From Trichocoleus sp. FACHB-40 (GTDB lineage Bacteria; Cyanobacteriota; Cyanobacteriia; Cyanobacteriales; FACHB-T130), in NCBI RefSeq assembly GCF_014695915.1, contig NZ_JACJPF010000098.1:186001-250000 (forward strand): a stretch of 64,000 bases of DNA, read 5' to 3'. How positions within the stretch are numbered: position 1 is the first letter of the stretch; each line of letters opens with the position of its first letter. Position numbers and translations under genes: made by a program. This document shows, piece after piece, positions 27,196 through 36,995 of the stretch. The notes beneath the pieces are model-generated. The model did no database searches and was not told the DNA's origin. It saw only the letters and a list, made by a program, of their open reading frames with translations.

Positions 27196-27445
27196 TAGAA
27201 GGATGGCTAATTGTTTATTACCATTAGCCATTAGCAAATCAGAAACTGGTGATACAATCCGCCGTTTTGAGTTCGGTTCTACTCACTGTACCCAGCTAAT
27301 GAACTTGCTACATTTGTTTACATAAAGGTAAATAAATCTCGGAGCGAGTTTCCGGGTCAACCAGTACAACCAACAGATGAGCAGCAATCTATCCTGGTGC
27401 AAAGAACTGGGAGCAGCTGCCGCTCTTGAAGAACGGAGGAACAAG

Positions 27446-27793
27446 GTGAACAACCCGTCAAATCGAGTCTCAGAATTCTTTGAAAACGATTCAGAAGGCG
27501 GCAACTTGCTTTGGCAATACGTCCAATCCATGAATCCAGAAACGATTACCCAACTTTCCAAACCCTCTTCTCAGGAAGTGTTTCAGGTAATGGAACGCAA
27601 TATCGTGGGGCTGTTGGGGAATCTACCACCAGAACACTTTGGTGTTACAGTCACTACCAATCGTGAAAATCTGGGGCGTTTGCTGGCTTCGGCAATGATT
27701 AGCGGCTATTTTCTGCGTAACGCCGAACAGCGAATGACGTTTGAGAAATCCTTACAAGCTGCCACTGAAGCCAACTCTTTTGAAGCTGAGTAA
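27446..27793 (+). CDS. DUF760 family protein
   Basis: 115 residues from GTG 27446, which has GGAGG six bases upstream; the frame is open from an ATG at 27377 but that start has no ribosome site and adds residues atypical of the family. The domain is clear: NPETITQLSKPSSQEVFQVM, GLLGNLPPEHFGV, and GRLLASAMISGYFLRNAEQR. The family occurs in cyanobacteria and plastids. A plant member binds chloroplast proteins for degradation, but the bacterial role is unknown. Acidic, soluble. Confidence 0.85.
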   Translation: MNNPSNRVSEFFENDSEGGNLLWQYVQSMNPETITQLSKPSSQEVFQVMERNIVGLLGNLPPEHFGVTVTTNRENLGRLLASAMISGYFLRNAEQRMTFEKSLQAATEANSFEAE

Positions 27794-27925
27794 TAAGCGC
27801 CAGGCGATGTGCGAGTTTTCTTAAATACCTGTAGAACAAGCGTCTTGGCTGGGTGATGATTGCAGCCAGGACGCTACGGTAAATCAAGGTACAGGCTAAA
27901 TAAAGGTACAGCGTCCGATATAGCG

Positions 27926-27957
27926 ACTCGGCAGACGAGAAAGTAAGTCTGCCGAGT
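27926..27957 (+). terminator. Strong hairpin before mutT
   Basis: ACTCGGCAGAC and GTCTGCCGAGT form a perfect 11-bp stem with a 10-base loop, 30 bases before the mutT start. Another near-perfect 12-bp hairpin lies at about 27839-27875. Both lie after the DUF760 gene; neither has a long T-run. Confidence 0.5.
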
Positions 27958-27988
27958 TCTGCTATTTTGGAGGAAAAGTGATTCTCTT

Positions 27989-28399
27989 ATGAGCCAAACT
28001 TCCGCGCTTCTTCCTCATAAGTCAATTGGCGTTGCTGTTATCTGGAACGAGCAAAGACAAATTTTAATAGATCGAAGACGCCCAGGCGGTTTAATGGGCG
28101 GACTTTGGGAATTCCCCGGCGGCAAAATCGAGCCTGGAGAAACCGTCGTAGAATGTATAAAAAGAGAAATCAAAGAAGAGTTGGGAATTGAAATAGAAGT
28201 AGGCGATCGCTTAATTGTCATCGACTACACCTATAGCCAATTTAGCATCACCCTCAACGTCCATCACTGCCAACACCTTAAAGGCATTCCCCAACCCATC
28301 GAATCCGAAGAAGTGCGCTGGGTGACACTCGATCAACTCGATCAGTATCCCTTTCCCGCCGCTAATATCCAGATTATCAACGCCCTGCGGAAAAATTAA
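27989..28399 (+). CDS. mutT: MutT-type Nudix hydrolase (8-oxo-dGTP diphosphatase)
   Basis: 136 residues. Complete Nudix box: GGKIEPGETVVECIKREI followed by KEELGI, fitting Gx5Ex7REUXEExGU. The preceding RRRPGGLMGGLWEFPGG is typical of MutT and of the C-terminal domain of MutY. It removes oxidised dGTP to prevent A:T to C:G changes. ATG at 27989 follows GGAGGAAAAG at a suitable distance. The 3' flank carries a 29-base palindrome. Confidence 0.88.
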   Translation: MSQTSALLPHKSIGVAVIWNEQRQILIDRRRPGGLMGGLWEFPGGKIEPGETVVECIKREIKEELGIEIEVGDRLIVIDYTYSQFSITLNVHHCQHLKGIPQPIESEEVRWVTLDQLDQYPFPAANIQIINALRKN

Positions 28400-28416
28400 C
28401 AATTCTTCTCTCATCG

Positions 28417-28445
28417 CTCGTTTCCAGGCTCAGCCTGGGAACGAG
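28417..28445. repeat. 29-base palindrome, copy 1
   Basis: CTCGTTTCCAGG-CTCAG-CCTGGGAACGAG, between convergent mutT and sasA. A second copy with changed inner bases but preserved pairing is at 33356-33384. Confidence 0.65.
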
Positions 28446-28454
28446 GAAAGAACT

Positions 28455-29657
28455 CTATCGATAAACTGGCAGGGTGAAGTGAAAACTGCTGCCTTTATCA
28501 GAAGCCGAATCTACCCAAATTCGCCCATAATGCGCCCGGATAATGCGCTGACACAAACCAAGACCAATCCCATATCCATCTTTTGCTTCATCTCGCTCCA
28601 GCCGATAGCGATCCTCAAAGATCCGGTCTTGATTCTCTACAGGGATGCCAGGGCCAGTGTCGTCAACACTCACTTGAATTTTCTGTGTAGTGCGGTGAAG
28701 CATTGAAACCTGGATTTTGCCTCCTTCTGGAGTGTACTTAATCGCATTGTCCAGAAGGTTTACAATCACCTGACGCACCCGTTCTTCATCTGCATAAACA
28801 TAGGGGAGATCGTTGGGAATATCAGTTTTTAAGGATTGAGATTTTGCCTGACACCGATTTTTCAAGGAGTTGAGAACCTCATGGCACAGCGCCCCCAAGT
28901 CTAACTTCAGAGGTTTAATATGTAATTCAGCGCTCGTCCCCCTAGAAGCTTGCAGAATATCTGTAATCATCCTGTCCATAGCGCGGAGTTGGGAACGAGC
29001 CTGTTTGCTTAACTGCTGCATCTGCGCTGGTGTCAACCTGGGAGTGCCGCCACCATTGCTCCAGTTTTGGGTTATTTCTATAGTTTCCACTGCCAGAGAG
29101 GCAGCTGTCAGGGGACTACGCAGGTCGTGAGCCAACATAGCAACCACCCGGTCTTTGAACTTTAGCTGCGCCAGCAGTTCTTCTTTTTCTTTCTTAAGGC
29201 GAAAAATTTCGTCAGACAGTTGAATAAGTTCTGCGGAATGGGCAACGGAACTAATTGCTGATTTTGGTGTCTGTGTTGTCGGTGCCTCAGTTGGGAGTGG
29301 TAAATTCTGTTGATATTCCTCAACACAAAGTTGCCAGCGAGGCCACCAATTCTTCAACTGAGTTACTAAATCACTACCAGCAAGAGTCTGTCGGGGTTCT
29401 GGATGGATCTTAATCAGAGCAGGAGTCGCTATAAGTTTAAAGTGTTCAGCCAAATAAGGCTGTTCCCCCACCTCGATCACCTGAATTTCAAAGGCATACT
29501 GTGCCTTGAGCTGAGCTAAATAACTGTGTATTTGTTGAATCTGTTTGCGCGAACTAGGACGCTCATCAACGAACAGCACTAGCTGTAGTGACGCTTCAGA
29601 AGAGGTAGGTTTTTCAGGAGCTGCCTGTATGTAATCTGGTTTCAGCACTGGCACCAA
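28455..29657 (-). CDS. sasA: Circadian clock output histidine kinase SasA
   Basis: 400 residues (start is TTG at 29657 or GTG at 29654). An N-terminal thioredoxin-like KaiB domain (~22-110, [20 protein letters not shown]...[19 protein letters not shown]) is followed by a helical linker, HisKA with the phospho-acceptor His177 in [10 protein letters not shown], and an HATPase with N-box [16 protein letters not shown] and GIGLGL. SasA docks on KaiC and phosphorylates RpaA to drive rhythmic transcription. kaiABC and rpaA are not in this window. Divergent from the DUF2079 gene. Confidence 0.95.
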   Translation of the reverse strand: MVPVLKPDYIQAAPEKPTSSEASLQLVLFVDERPSSRKQIQQIHSYLAQLKAQYAFEIQVIEVGEQPYLAEHFKLIATPALIKIHPEPRQTLAGSDLVTQLKNWWPRWQLCVEEYQQNLPLPTEAPTTQTPKSAISSVAHSAELIQLSDEIFRLKKEKEELLAQLKFKDRVVAMLAHDLRSPLTAASLAVETIEITQNWSNGGGTPRLTPAQMQQLSKQARSQLRAMDRMITDILQASRGTSAELHIKPLKLDLGALCHEVLNSLKNRCQAKSQSLKTDIPNDLPYVYADEERVRQVIVNLLDNAIKYTPEGGKIQVSMLHRTTQKIQVSVDDTGPGIPVENQDRIFEDRYRLERDEAKDGYGIGLGLCQRIIRAHYGRIWVDSASDKGSSFHFTLPVYR

Positions 29658-29758
29658 CCGGGGACGCTTTGACGGTGAGTGAGACTAACTGACAGTTGAA
29701 CAGAATCCAAGATCCGCTTTCAATTTAATATCTATTTAACATTTATAAACGATTGTAA

Positions 29759-31402
29759 GTGATGTTGTTAAGATTACAGAAGCAGTCAGTGTTGCGGATG
29801 GTGATGGGCGCAGCGATCGCGTTCTTTTTGTTTACCCTGATTCTCACCCTGCACCGACACTACACCTTCTATTCCTCCTACGACCAGGGCATCTTTAATC
29901 AAGTCTTCTGGAACAACCTTCACGGTCGTTTCTTTCAAAGTACGCTTTCTTCCCAACTTTCCACCAACGTCGTCCACAATGGCGAAGTACCAGAGGCTTT
30001 TTACCACCGGTTAGGGCAACACTTCACCCCCGCCCTTTTGCTCTGGCTACCGCTGTATGCTTTATTCCCTTACCCAGCAACTCTCACCGTTTTACAAGTC
30101 ACTCTTGTAACTGCCGCTGGTTTGGTTCTATACGTCTTGGCGCGACAGTATTTGGAACCACCGCTGTCAGCGATGATTACCGTCAGCTTTTACTGCGCTA
30201 ACGCTATCCTCGGCCCTACTTTATCCAACTTCCACGACATTTGCCAGATTCCCTTGTTTATGTTTACTCTGTTGCTGGCAATGGAAAAACGCTGGTGGTG
30301 GCTGTTCTGGGTGCTGGCTGTTTTGATTTTGGCGGTGCGGGAAGATAGCGGAGTGAGTTTGTTTGGTGTCGGCTTTTACATGATTCTCAGCAAACGCTAT
30401 CCGCGCATCGGTCTTGCTGTCTGTACTCTCAGCTTTGGTTACATGATTGTCCTCACCAATCTGATCATGCCGCTATTTTCCGAAGATATTTCCCAGCGGT
30501 TTATGATGGAACGATTTGGTCAGTACGCGGATGGCGATGAAGCTTCCACTCTGGAAATTATCTGGGGAATGGTTAGCAATCCGATGCGGCTAATAGTAGA
30601 GTTATTTTCACCCTTAGACCGCACGATTAAGTATTTGTTAGGCCAATGGTTGCCTTTAGCTTTTGTACCAGCGATCGCGCCCGCTTCTTGGATGATAGCT
30701 GGATTTCCCCTCTTAAAGCTGCTGTTGGGTAAAGGTATGTCCGTCCTCGCCATCAGCATTCGCTACGCCATGACAGTTGTACCTGGACTATTTTACGGGA
30801 CGATTCTTTGGTGGGGAAGAAAGCAGAACAGAGGGGCAGAGGGGATGTCCAATTCCCAATCCCCAATTCCCAAATCCTTTCGCCGCTTTTGGATAATTTG
30901 CCTAAGCCTTTCGCTATTTTTTACCTTTACATCTAACCCGAATCGGACTCTTTATTTCCTGATTCCAGATTCCATTCAGCCTTTAGTTTATGTTCCACTT
31001 CCGCGACAGTGGGAACACGTCAGCCAAGTGCGTCCGTTGCTGGCTCAAATTCCGCCAGATGCTAGTGTTACTGCAAGTACCTATCTCATTCCCCATCTTT
31101 CCGGTCGCCGCGAAATTATCCGCTTTCCTAACTTGCAGCTACGCAACGATGCGCGTGAGGTTGTGAATGTGGACTACATTATGGCTGACTTGTGGCAGAT
31201 GCAGCAATATCAAACCGCCTTTCGGGAGGAACGCGAACTCCTGCAAAATGGCATTCCTTTTATTGATCAATTGTCTAGTAGTGGGCAGTATGGGATTATT
31301 GGCTTCAAAGATGGGGCGATTTTGATGCAAAAAGGTGCTGCGTCGGTAGAACAAGCGATCGCATCTTGGCAAGCCTTTCGCCAACAGGTTCCGCCCAAAT
31401 AA
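29759..31402 (+). CDS. DUF2079 multi-span membrane protein
   Basis: 547 residues, about eleven hydrophobic segments. The conserved opening DQGIFNQVFWNNLHGRFFQS and LGQHFTPALLLWLPLYALFP with acidic residues in the first loop place it in DUF2079, thought to be related to GT-C glycosyltransferases; no activity is shown. Start is GTG 29759 or ATG 29762. A short hydrophilic insert (~residues 357-375, NRGAEGMSNSQSPIPKS) is encoded by CCAATTCCC-type tandem repeats at about 30826-30875, an insertion in a loop between membrane segments. Soluble domain at the C-terminus. Confidence 0.8.
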   Translation: MMLLRLQKQSVLRMVMGAAIAFFLFTLILTLHRHYTFYSSYDQGIFNQVFWNNLHGRFFQSTLSSQLSTNVVHNGEVPEAFYHRLGQHFTPALLLWLPLYALFPYPATLTVLQVTLVTAAGLVLYVLARQYLEPPLSAMITVSFYCANAILGPTLSNFHDICQIPLFMFTLLLAMEKRWWWLFWVLAVLILAVREDSGVSLFGVGFYMILSKRYPRIGLAVCTLSFGYMIVLTNLIMPLFSEDISQRFMMERFGQYADGDEASTLEIIWGMVSNPMRLIVELFSPLDRTIKYLLGQWLPLAFVPAIAPASWMIAGFPLLKLLLGKGMSVLAISIRYAMTVVPGLFYGTILWWGRKQNRGAEGMSNSQSPIPKSFRRFWIICLSLSLFFTFTSNPNRTLYFLIPDSIQPLVYVPLPRQWEHVSQVRPLLAQIPPDASVTASTYLIPHLSGRREIIRFPNLQLRNDAREVVNVDYIMADLWQMQQYQTAFREERELLQNGIPFIDQLSSSGQYGIIGFKDGAILMQKGAASVEQAIASWQAFRQQVPPK

Positions 31403-32100
31403 GTTTTAAACCAATTGTCCAGATAGACGGGGAAAACTATCTGGACTCTTGAACGGGAAAATCTCCGCCACAAGTCGGGTAAGAAGCGGCATAAGCTGTA
31501 GGCGATCGCACTTAGATGTTCCTCCCATCCACCCATGATCCGCATTCGCGCGGAAGCCCTAGAGGGCGATCGCGTGACAATATTAATTTACCGATAACGA
31601 CCCCTGCATGGCTGAAAATTTACGCGATCGCATATTTGATCTGTTTTTCACCAGAAAAGCGGTAGGTAGAGTTACTTTTCTGCGGTTGTCTATTAGTTAT
31701 TAGATTGTTTTGGAAAAACACGGCGGTCAATTGAAGTGTATTTCAGAGCTTGGTTTTGGGTCTTTCGTGATTGAGATTACGAGAAACGCAGTACATCAAG
31801 GGCTAGGGACTGGTAGCTAAAAAGGCTCTCATGAAAAGAAAAGAATTTTTTACTTTTCCCTTTTTCTTTCTTTAAGGGCTGTGGATTAGGAGAACTTTTG
31901 TAATTTCCTGCATTTAACCTATTTATTGGTCGTTACTCAACTTAGAGCGGCGATCGCAGCAACTTTGCTGTCAATCCCTGCTAAATGTTAAAATATTATT
32001 AAAATTTTTTACATCTTACACTAATTCAGGTAGAAAACTATAACTTTGAGAAATATGTCAATCTATAGCAATTTGTAAATTTATTAGGAAGACGGGAGTT
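31403..32100. other. Long intergenic stretch, no gene seen
   Basis: A perfect 10-bp hairpin (GTCCAGATAG 31417-31426 with CTATCTGGAC 31437-31446) follows the DUF2079 stop. The rest holds HIP1 sites and AT-rich sequence in front of the glycosyltransferase gene, with AGGAAGACGGGAG just before the start codon. No reading frame over 50 codons is convincing. Confidence 0.5.
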
Positions 32101-33291
32101 ATGAAGATTTTGGTACTAACTTGGGAGTTTCCGCCGCGCATTGTGGGAGGGATTGCCCGCCATGTAGGAGAGTTATATCCAGAGATTGCCAACCTGGGGC
32201 ATGAAGTCCACTTGCTGACGGTAGAGTTTGGTCATGCGCCGCTGTATGAGGTGGTGGATGGTGTACACGTACATCGGGTGCCAGTCGGTTGCGGTCACGA
32301 CTTCTTCCACTGGGTTGTGAATCTAAACCAAAGCATGGGGATTCACGGTGGTAAATTGATGATGGAAGAAGGGCCGTTTGATTTGATCCACGCGCATGAT
32401 TGGCTGGTAGGAGATGCCGCGATCGCGCTCAAGCACAACTTTAAAGTTCCCCTAGTTGCCACTGTCCACGCCACAGAATTTGGACGTTACAACGGCATCT
32501 ACAACGACGACCACCGATATATTAGTGGCAAAGAAAAGCTTCTCGCCTATAACGCGTGGCGGATAATTGTCTGTACCAACTATATGCGGCAAGAAGTAGA
32601 ACGCGCTTTAGAAAGTCCTTGGGACAAAATTGATGTAATTTACAACGGCATCCGACCGGAAAAGAAACGTAAGTGGCATGAATTTGATGCTTGGAACTTC
32701 CGTCGTCGCTTTGCTGAAGACAGGGAAAAAATTGTCTATTACGTCGGGCGAATGTCCTACGAGAAGGGCGTTTCTGTGCTGCTGAATGCTGCCCCCAAGG
32801 TAATTTGGGAAATGGGGAGTAACGTCAAAATTGTGATTATTGGCGGCGGTAACACCGACCCTCTCAAACAGCAAGCTTGGAATTTAGGCATTTGGGACAA
32901 GTGCTATTTCACAGGTTTTATGTCTGATGCTGATTTAGATAAATTTCAAACCGTTGCCGACTGCGCCGTATTTCCCAGCCTTTACGAACCCTTTGGCATT
33001 GTTGCCTTAGAAAGCTTTGCGGCCCGCGTTTCAGTTGTAGTATCAGACACGGGTGGTTTACCAGAAGTGGTGCAACACACCAAAACTGGAGTTGTGACTC
33101 AGACAAATAATGCTGATTCTCTGGCTTGGGGAATCTTAGAGGTGCTAAAAAACCCAGCTTACGCACAGTGGCTAGTGGATAACGCCTACAAAGATTTAGA
33201 ACGGCGGTTCAGTTGGACAAAGATAGCGAAACAGACAGAGGAAGTTTATCAGACGGTAGTGCAAGAGCGATCGCAAGTTCACTGGGCGTAA
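32101..33291 (+). CDS. GT4 family glycosyltransferase
   Basis: 396 residues in two Rossmann-like halves. The N-half starts MKILVLTWEFPPRIVGGIARHV, close to starch/glycogen synthase-like GT4 enzymes, and includes DLIHAHDWL. The C-half holds YVGRMSYEKGVSVLL, VIIGGG and the donor-binding E-x7-E as FPSLYEPFGIVALE. Acceptor and sugar are unknown; candidates are envelope polysaccharide or glycolipid synthesis. It stands alone with a long upstream spacer. Confidence 0.88.
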   Translation: MKILVLTWEFPPRIVGGIARHVGELYPEIANLGHEVHLLTVEFGHAPLYEVVDGVHVHRVPVGCGHDFFHWVVNLNQSMGIHGGKLMMEEGPFDLIHAHDWLVGDAAIALKHNFKVPLVATVHATEFGRYNGIYNDDHRYISGKEKLLAYNAWRIIVCTNYMRQEVERALESPWDKIDVIYNGIRPEKKRKWHEFDAWNFRRRFAEDREKIVYYVGRMSYEKGVSVLLNAAPKVIWEMGSNVKIVIIGGGNTDPLKQQAWNLGIWDKCYFTGFMSDADLDKFQTVADCAVFPSLYEPFGIVALESFAARVSVVVSDTGGLPEVVQHTKTGVVTQTNNADSLAWGILEVLKNPAYAQWLVDNAYKDLERRFSWTKIAKQTEEVYQTVVQERSQVHWA

Positions 33292-33355
33292 TCCGACTTT
33301 GGAATTTGCTGAGGTCGGAGTTTCGGAAACTCCAATGATTTTAGATTGAGAAATT

Positions 33356-33384
33356 CTCGTTCCCAAACTCAGTTTGGGAACGAG
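33356..33384. repeat. 29-base palindrome, copy 2
   Basis: CTCGTTCCCAAA-CTCAG-TTTGGGAACGAG. Compared with copy 1 at 28417, GG/CC pairs became AA/TT pairs on both arms, so the stem is kept by paired changes. Confidence 0.65.
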
Positions 33385-33429
33385 AGACGGAATGGTCTGC
33401 ATCACCATAAGGCTGGCTGAAAGAAAACT

Positions 33430-34200
33430 ATGAACACTCCAATATTTTCCCAGCATCCATACCGTTGCAAACTGGATTGGGGACAGAGGGGCGCTCGTCA
33501 GGCGGCAGAGAGAGGAGATATTATCGTCATTGTGGATACCCTCAGCTTCTCGACAGCGGTAGCGTGTGCAGTGCATCATGGCGGCATTGTCTATCCCTGT
33601 TCAAAAACTGAAGATGTAGCAGCCTTTGCACAGCGCATTAGTGGTGAAGCATCTGTGAATCGGAGAGACGTACCTGACAAGGGGCGCTTTTCGCTATCGC
33701 CTCTGACCTACCTGGGACTAGAGTCAGGAACACGAATCGTGCTAGCTTCCCCCAACGGAGCAACGTGCAGCCGCTTGTCTGGTCAGGTTTCTTACCTTTT
33801 CACTGGAGCATTAGTAAACGCAGCAGCCGTAGCTACAGCCGTGTCACAGGTTATGAGTACAACTAATCTATCTGTGACAGTCATTGCCTGCGGAGAACAG
33901 TGGTCAATACCTTCCTCAGAAGGGCAACTGCGCGTAGCAATTGAGGACTACGTGGGTGCAGGCGCAATCTTGTCTTATCTAGAATATGAAAAATCACCTG
34001 AAGCCCGTGTGTGTGAGGGTTCTTTCAGGTATATTCAAAACCATTTGGAGGAGACGCTTTGGGAGTGTGGAAGTGCGCGGGAACTGCGAGAGTCAGGATT
34101 TGAAGCCGACGTACAGCACTCCCTAACATTAAACCTGTACGATTCCGTACCCGTCATGCGAGGCGAGTATTTTGAAAAAGCCTACTTCAAAATCAACTGA
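33430..34200 (+). CDS. 2-phosphosulfolactate phosphatase (ComB) family protein
   Basis: 256 residues matching the ComB fold: DIIVIVDTLSFSTAVACAVHHGG near the start, LASPNGATCSRL in the middle, and VTVIACGEQW later. In methanogens and a few bacteria ComB removes phosphate from 2-phosphosulfolactate in coenzyme M synthesis; cyanobacteria do not make coenzyme M by any established route, so the true substrate is open. Its last 19 bases overlap, tail to tail, the end of the radical SAM gene. Confidence 0.75.
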   Translation: MNTPIFSQHPYRCKLDWGQRGARQAAERGDIIVIVDTLSFSTAVACAVHHGGIVYPCSKTEDVAAFAQRISGEASVNRRDVPDKGRFSLSPLTYLGLESGTRIVLASPNGATCSRLSGQVSYLFTGALVNAAAVATAVSQVMSTTNLSVTVIACGEQWSIPSSEGQLRVAIEDYVGAGAILSYLEYEKSPEARVCEGSFRYIQNHLEETLWECGSARELRESGFEADVQHSLTLNLYDSVPVMRGEYFEKAYFKIN

Positions 34201-36872
34201 CACCGATGACTGTGCAAAAGTTGAAACTCCCGCCCTGCTACTTGTTCCAACATAGAAACAAGATGTTCAGGTCTTAAGATAGTTCCATCATTGCAATAAC
34301 TACCCACATAACGCAAAACAACTCCTTCCTCCTCTCTGTACCCTCCATGCTTCTGCGATTCCTTAACCTCCAACTCAAACAAGCGATCGCGCAGATTCAC
34401 CTGTTTAATCTTCCCAGACTTCGTAGTTTGCTCTACTAAAATCTCGTCACTAGCCTTAATCGCCTCCACCCAATCTAGCCACTGAGTTTCACCCTCAGTC
34501 GCCACCGTAATCAAATACTCCGCCTTCTCTAGCAGCGCAGTTGCAGCAGTCCCCTTGAGATCAACATCTTCCACCCGATAAATCGGAATATCTGAAGGTA
34601 ACTGTGCCGCTAACCTCTGGCGGAAAGATTCCTCATCCACCCTTTCTTTCAACTCAAAATCGACAATCTCACCACTGCTAGTTGCACCTAGAGTCAGCGC
34701 ACTAGCAGGAGAAATTCGAGGACTAGGATGAAACCCACCAGTGAAAGAAATCGGTAAAGCCGCCCGTCGTACCGCCCGGTCAAATAGGCGCACCAAATCC
34801 AAATGACTCACCAGCGCCATATCGCCCAGCTTCCCAAACCAGACTCGCAAACGCTGCACCCGGTCTTGATTTGGCGTGAAGTGTCCGGCAAATTCAGGAA
34901 TTGGCAATGGCTTTACCACAATATTGTGACCAAAGTCAATACCGCAAACGCCACAGTGAGAACAACCTTCAAAAGAGCAATCTGGAACCGTCGCCGCTTC
35001 TAGCGCCCGTTTGAGATCATCTTTGAGCCAATTTTTATCAATTCCCGTATCTATATGATCCCAAGGGAGAGGCGCATCTATTAATTGGGCATTAGGCATA
35101 GACGACTGGGAATTGGGAGTTTCTTCTCCCCAGTTTCCAGTTCCTAGTCCCCAGTCCCCAGTTTCCACTAGGCGATATTTCCAGGTTAGATTAGATTGCG
35201 CGATCGCTTCTCCCCAAGCAGCAAAAGCCCGTTCCACATTATCGAACCAGGAATCCATTCCCGCGCCCAATTCCCAGGCGCGACGCAACACCTGGCCTAA
35301 ACGCCTGTCACCCCGTCCGATAAAATCTTCCATCGCCGAAAGCCGAACATCTGTGAAGTTTACCTTCACCCCCCTCATGCCGCGAAACTCCTCGCGTAGA
35401 AGTTTCTGCTTTCGTTTAAACTCAGTTGTTGATACCGAGTGCCACTGAAAAGGCGTGTGCGGCTTGGGCGTAAAATTAGAGATTGTCAGGTTAAAATTCA
35501 GCCACCTTCTGCCCTCGGCGCGACACTCTTGCTTTAGCCAGCGTACAGTCTCGGCAATGCCCAGTACATCAACATCCGTCTCCCCAGGCAACCCGATCAT
35601 AAAGTAGAGCTTAATCTTATCCCAGCCCTGCTCGAACGCTGTTTTCACACCCCGCAGCAGTTCGGCATTAGTCAACCCTTTGTTGATAATATCCCGCATC
35701 CGCTGAGTTCCAGCTTCGGGTGCAAAAGTCAGCCCACTTTGTCGCGTACCGCCGATGATATTGGCAATATTTTCATCAAACCTGTCTACCCGCTGACTCG
35801 GCAAAGATAGGGAAATATTCTCATCTTTGAGGCGATTTTTGACTTCCATCCCCACAGCTGGCAGAGACAGATAATCGGAACACGAGAGAGATAATAGGGA
35901 AAACTCGTTATACCCAGTTTCCCGCATTCCTCGCTCAATTGCTTCGACAACTTGCTCTGGTTCCACATCCCGCGCCGGACGAGTCAGCATTCCTGGTTGA
36001 CAAAAACGACAACCGCGAGTACATCCGCGCCGTATTTCTATCGTCAAGCGATCGTGTACTGTCTCCACGAAGGGAACTAAGCCGATAGAATAAGCTGGCA
36101 TAGGCGCAGCAACCCGCCGCATAACCCGCTTTGGCACGTCTGGGCGGTTGGGATGAACTGAGCCACTGATAAAAAGCTCCTTATCTTCCCCCTGTTGCGG
36201 GGGGATTGAGGGGGGTGCCATGTCATAAAATTGAGGCACGTAAACGCCGGGGACTTGTGCCAAAGAAAGCAGCAAGTCTTCTCTACTCAATCCGGCTTTT
36301 TTGCCGCGTTCTACTACCCAGCCTATTTCTGGCAACAGTTCCTCGCCATCTCCCAGCGCAATAAAGTCGAAAAAGTCTGCGTAGGGTTCGGGATTCGATG
36401 TTGCAGTTTGTCCCCCTGCGAAAATTAGAGGGTAAGAGGAGTTAGGGGAGTTGTCCCCAGTCTCTAGTCTCTCGCGCCACGTCAAAGGGATTCCTGCCAA
36501 ATCCAGCATTTCAAGGATGTTGGTGGCTCCGAGTTCGTAGCTGAGGCTAAAGCCTAAAATATCAAAGTCTGTGAGACTGCGCCGTGACTCAACAGCAAAC
36601 AGGGGCGTTTGTGTTTCTCGTAGCTTCGCCGCTAAGTCGGGAGCTGGTAAATAAGCGCGATCACACAGTTGCCCTAGCTGAGCATTCAAAATATTGTAGA
36701 GAATGATATGCCCAAGGTTAGATGCACCCACCTCATAAATTTCTGGGTAAGTCAGAACCCAGCGCACCGACGCTGCGTCCCAAGGTTTGTGTACCGCTCC
36801 TAACTCGTTCCCCAGATAACGAGCAGGTTTCTGTATGTCTGGCGTAAGTAACTTTTCGATTGCGATCGCCAC
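34182..36872 (-). CDS. B12-binding radical SAM protein fused to a DUF2344 domain
   Basis: 896 residues, GTG start at 36872 with GGGGAG upstream. Order: B12-binding-like N-terminus (~15-220), radical SAM core with RRGCTRGCRFCQPG (CxxxCxxC, ~285-300) to ~530, then a TIGR03936-type DUF2344 domain (~640-890, RLRVWFGKLGDMALVSHLD). The fusion is common in cyanobacteria and Firmicutes; the reaction is unknown. Two linkers, at ~150-160 (GDNSPNSSYP) and ~565-585 (GDWGLGTGNWGEETPNSQ), are encoded by CCCAGTC-type tandem repeats at about 36434-36478 and 35095-35170, so repeats have entered the frame. Confidence 0.88.
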   Translation of the reverse strand: MAIAIEKLLTPDIQKPARYLGNELGAVHKPWDAASVRWVLTYPEIYEVGASNLGHIILYNILNAQLGQLCDRAYLPAPDLAAKLRETQTPLFAVESRRSLTDFDILGFSLSYELGATNILEMLDLAGIPLTWRERLETGDNSPNSSYPLIFAGGQTATSNPEPYADFFDFIALGDGEELLPEIGWVVERGKKAGLSREDLLLSLAQVPGVYVPQFYDMAPPSIPPQQGEDKELFISGSVHPNRPDVPKRVMRRVAAPMPAYSIGLVPFVETVHDRLTIEIRRGCTRGCRFCQPGMLTRPARDVEPEQVVEAIERGMRETGYNEFSLLSLSCSDYLSLPAVGMEVKNRLKDENISLSLPSQRVDRFDENIANIIGGTRQSGLTFAPEAGTQRMRDIINKGLTNAELLRGVKTAFEQGWDKIKLYFMIGLPGETDVDVLGIAETVRWLKQECRAEGRRWLNFNLTISNFTPKPHTPFQWHSVSTTEFKRKQKLLREEFRGMRGVKVNFTDVRLSAMEDFIGRGDRRLGQVLRRAWELGAGMDSWFDNVERAFAAWGEAIAQSNLTWKYRLVETGDWGLGTGNWGEETPNSQSSMPNAQLIDAPLPWDHIDTGIDKNWLKDDLKRALEAATVPDCSFEGCSHCGVCGIDFGHNIVVKPLPIPEFAGHFTPNQDRVQRLRVWFGKLGDMALVSHLDLVRLFDRAVRRAALPISFTGGFHPSPRISPASALTLGATSSGEIVDFELKERVDEESFRQRLAAQLPSDIPIYRVEDVDLKGTAATALLEKAEYLITVATEGETQWLDWVEAIKASDEILVEQTTKSGKIKQVNLRDRLFELEVKESQKHGGYREEEGVVLRYVGSYCNDGTILRPEHLVSMLEQVAGREFQLLHSHRCQLILK

Positions 36873-36995
36873 AGCAAAACTCTCCCCTGCTTCCAGTGCC
36901 TCAGATTCAACCCTAGCACCAATTCGCAGTCAGCAGTTTAGCTTCTAGTTTGAAGTAGTTACACTCAGCGGGCAAAATTCGATATTTCCTAGTCC

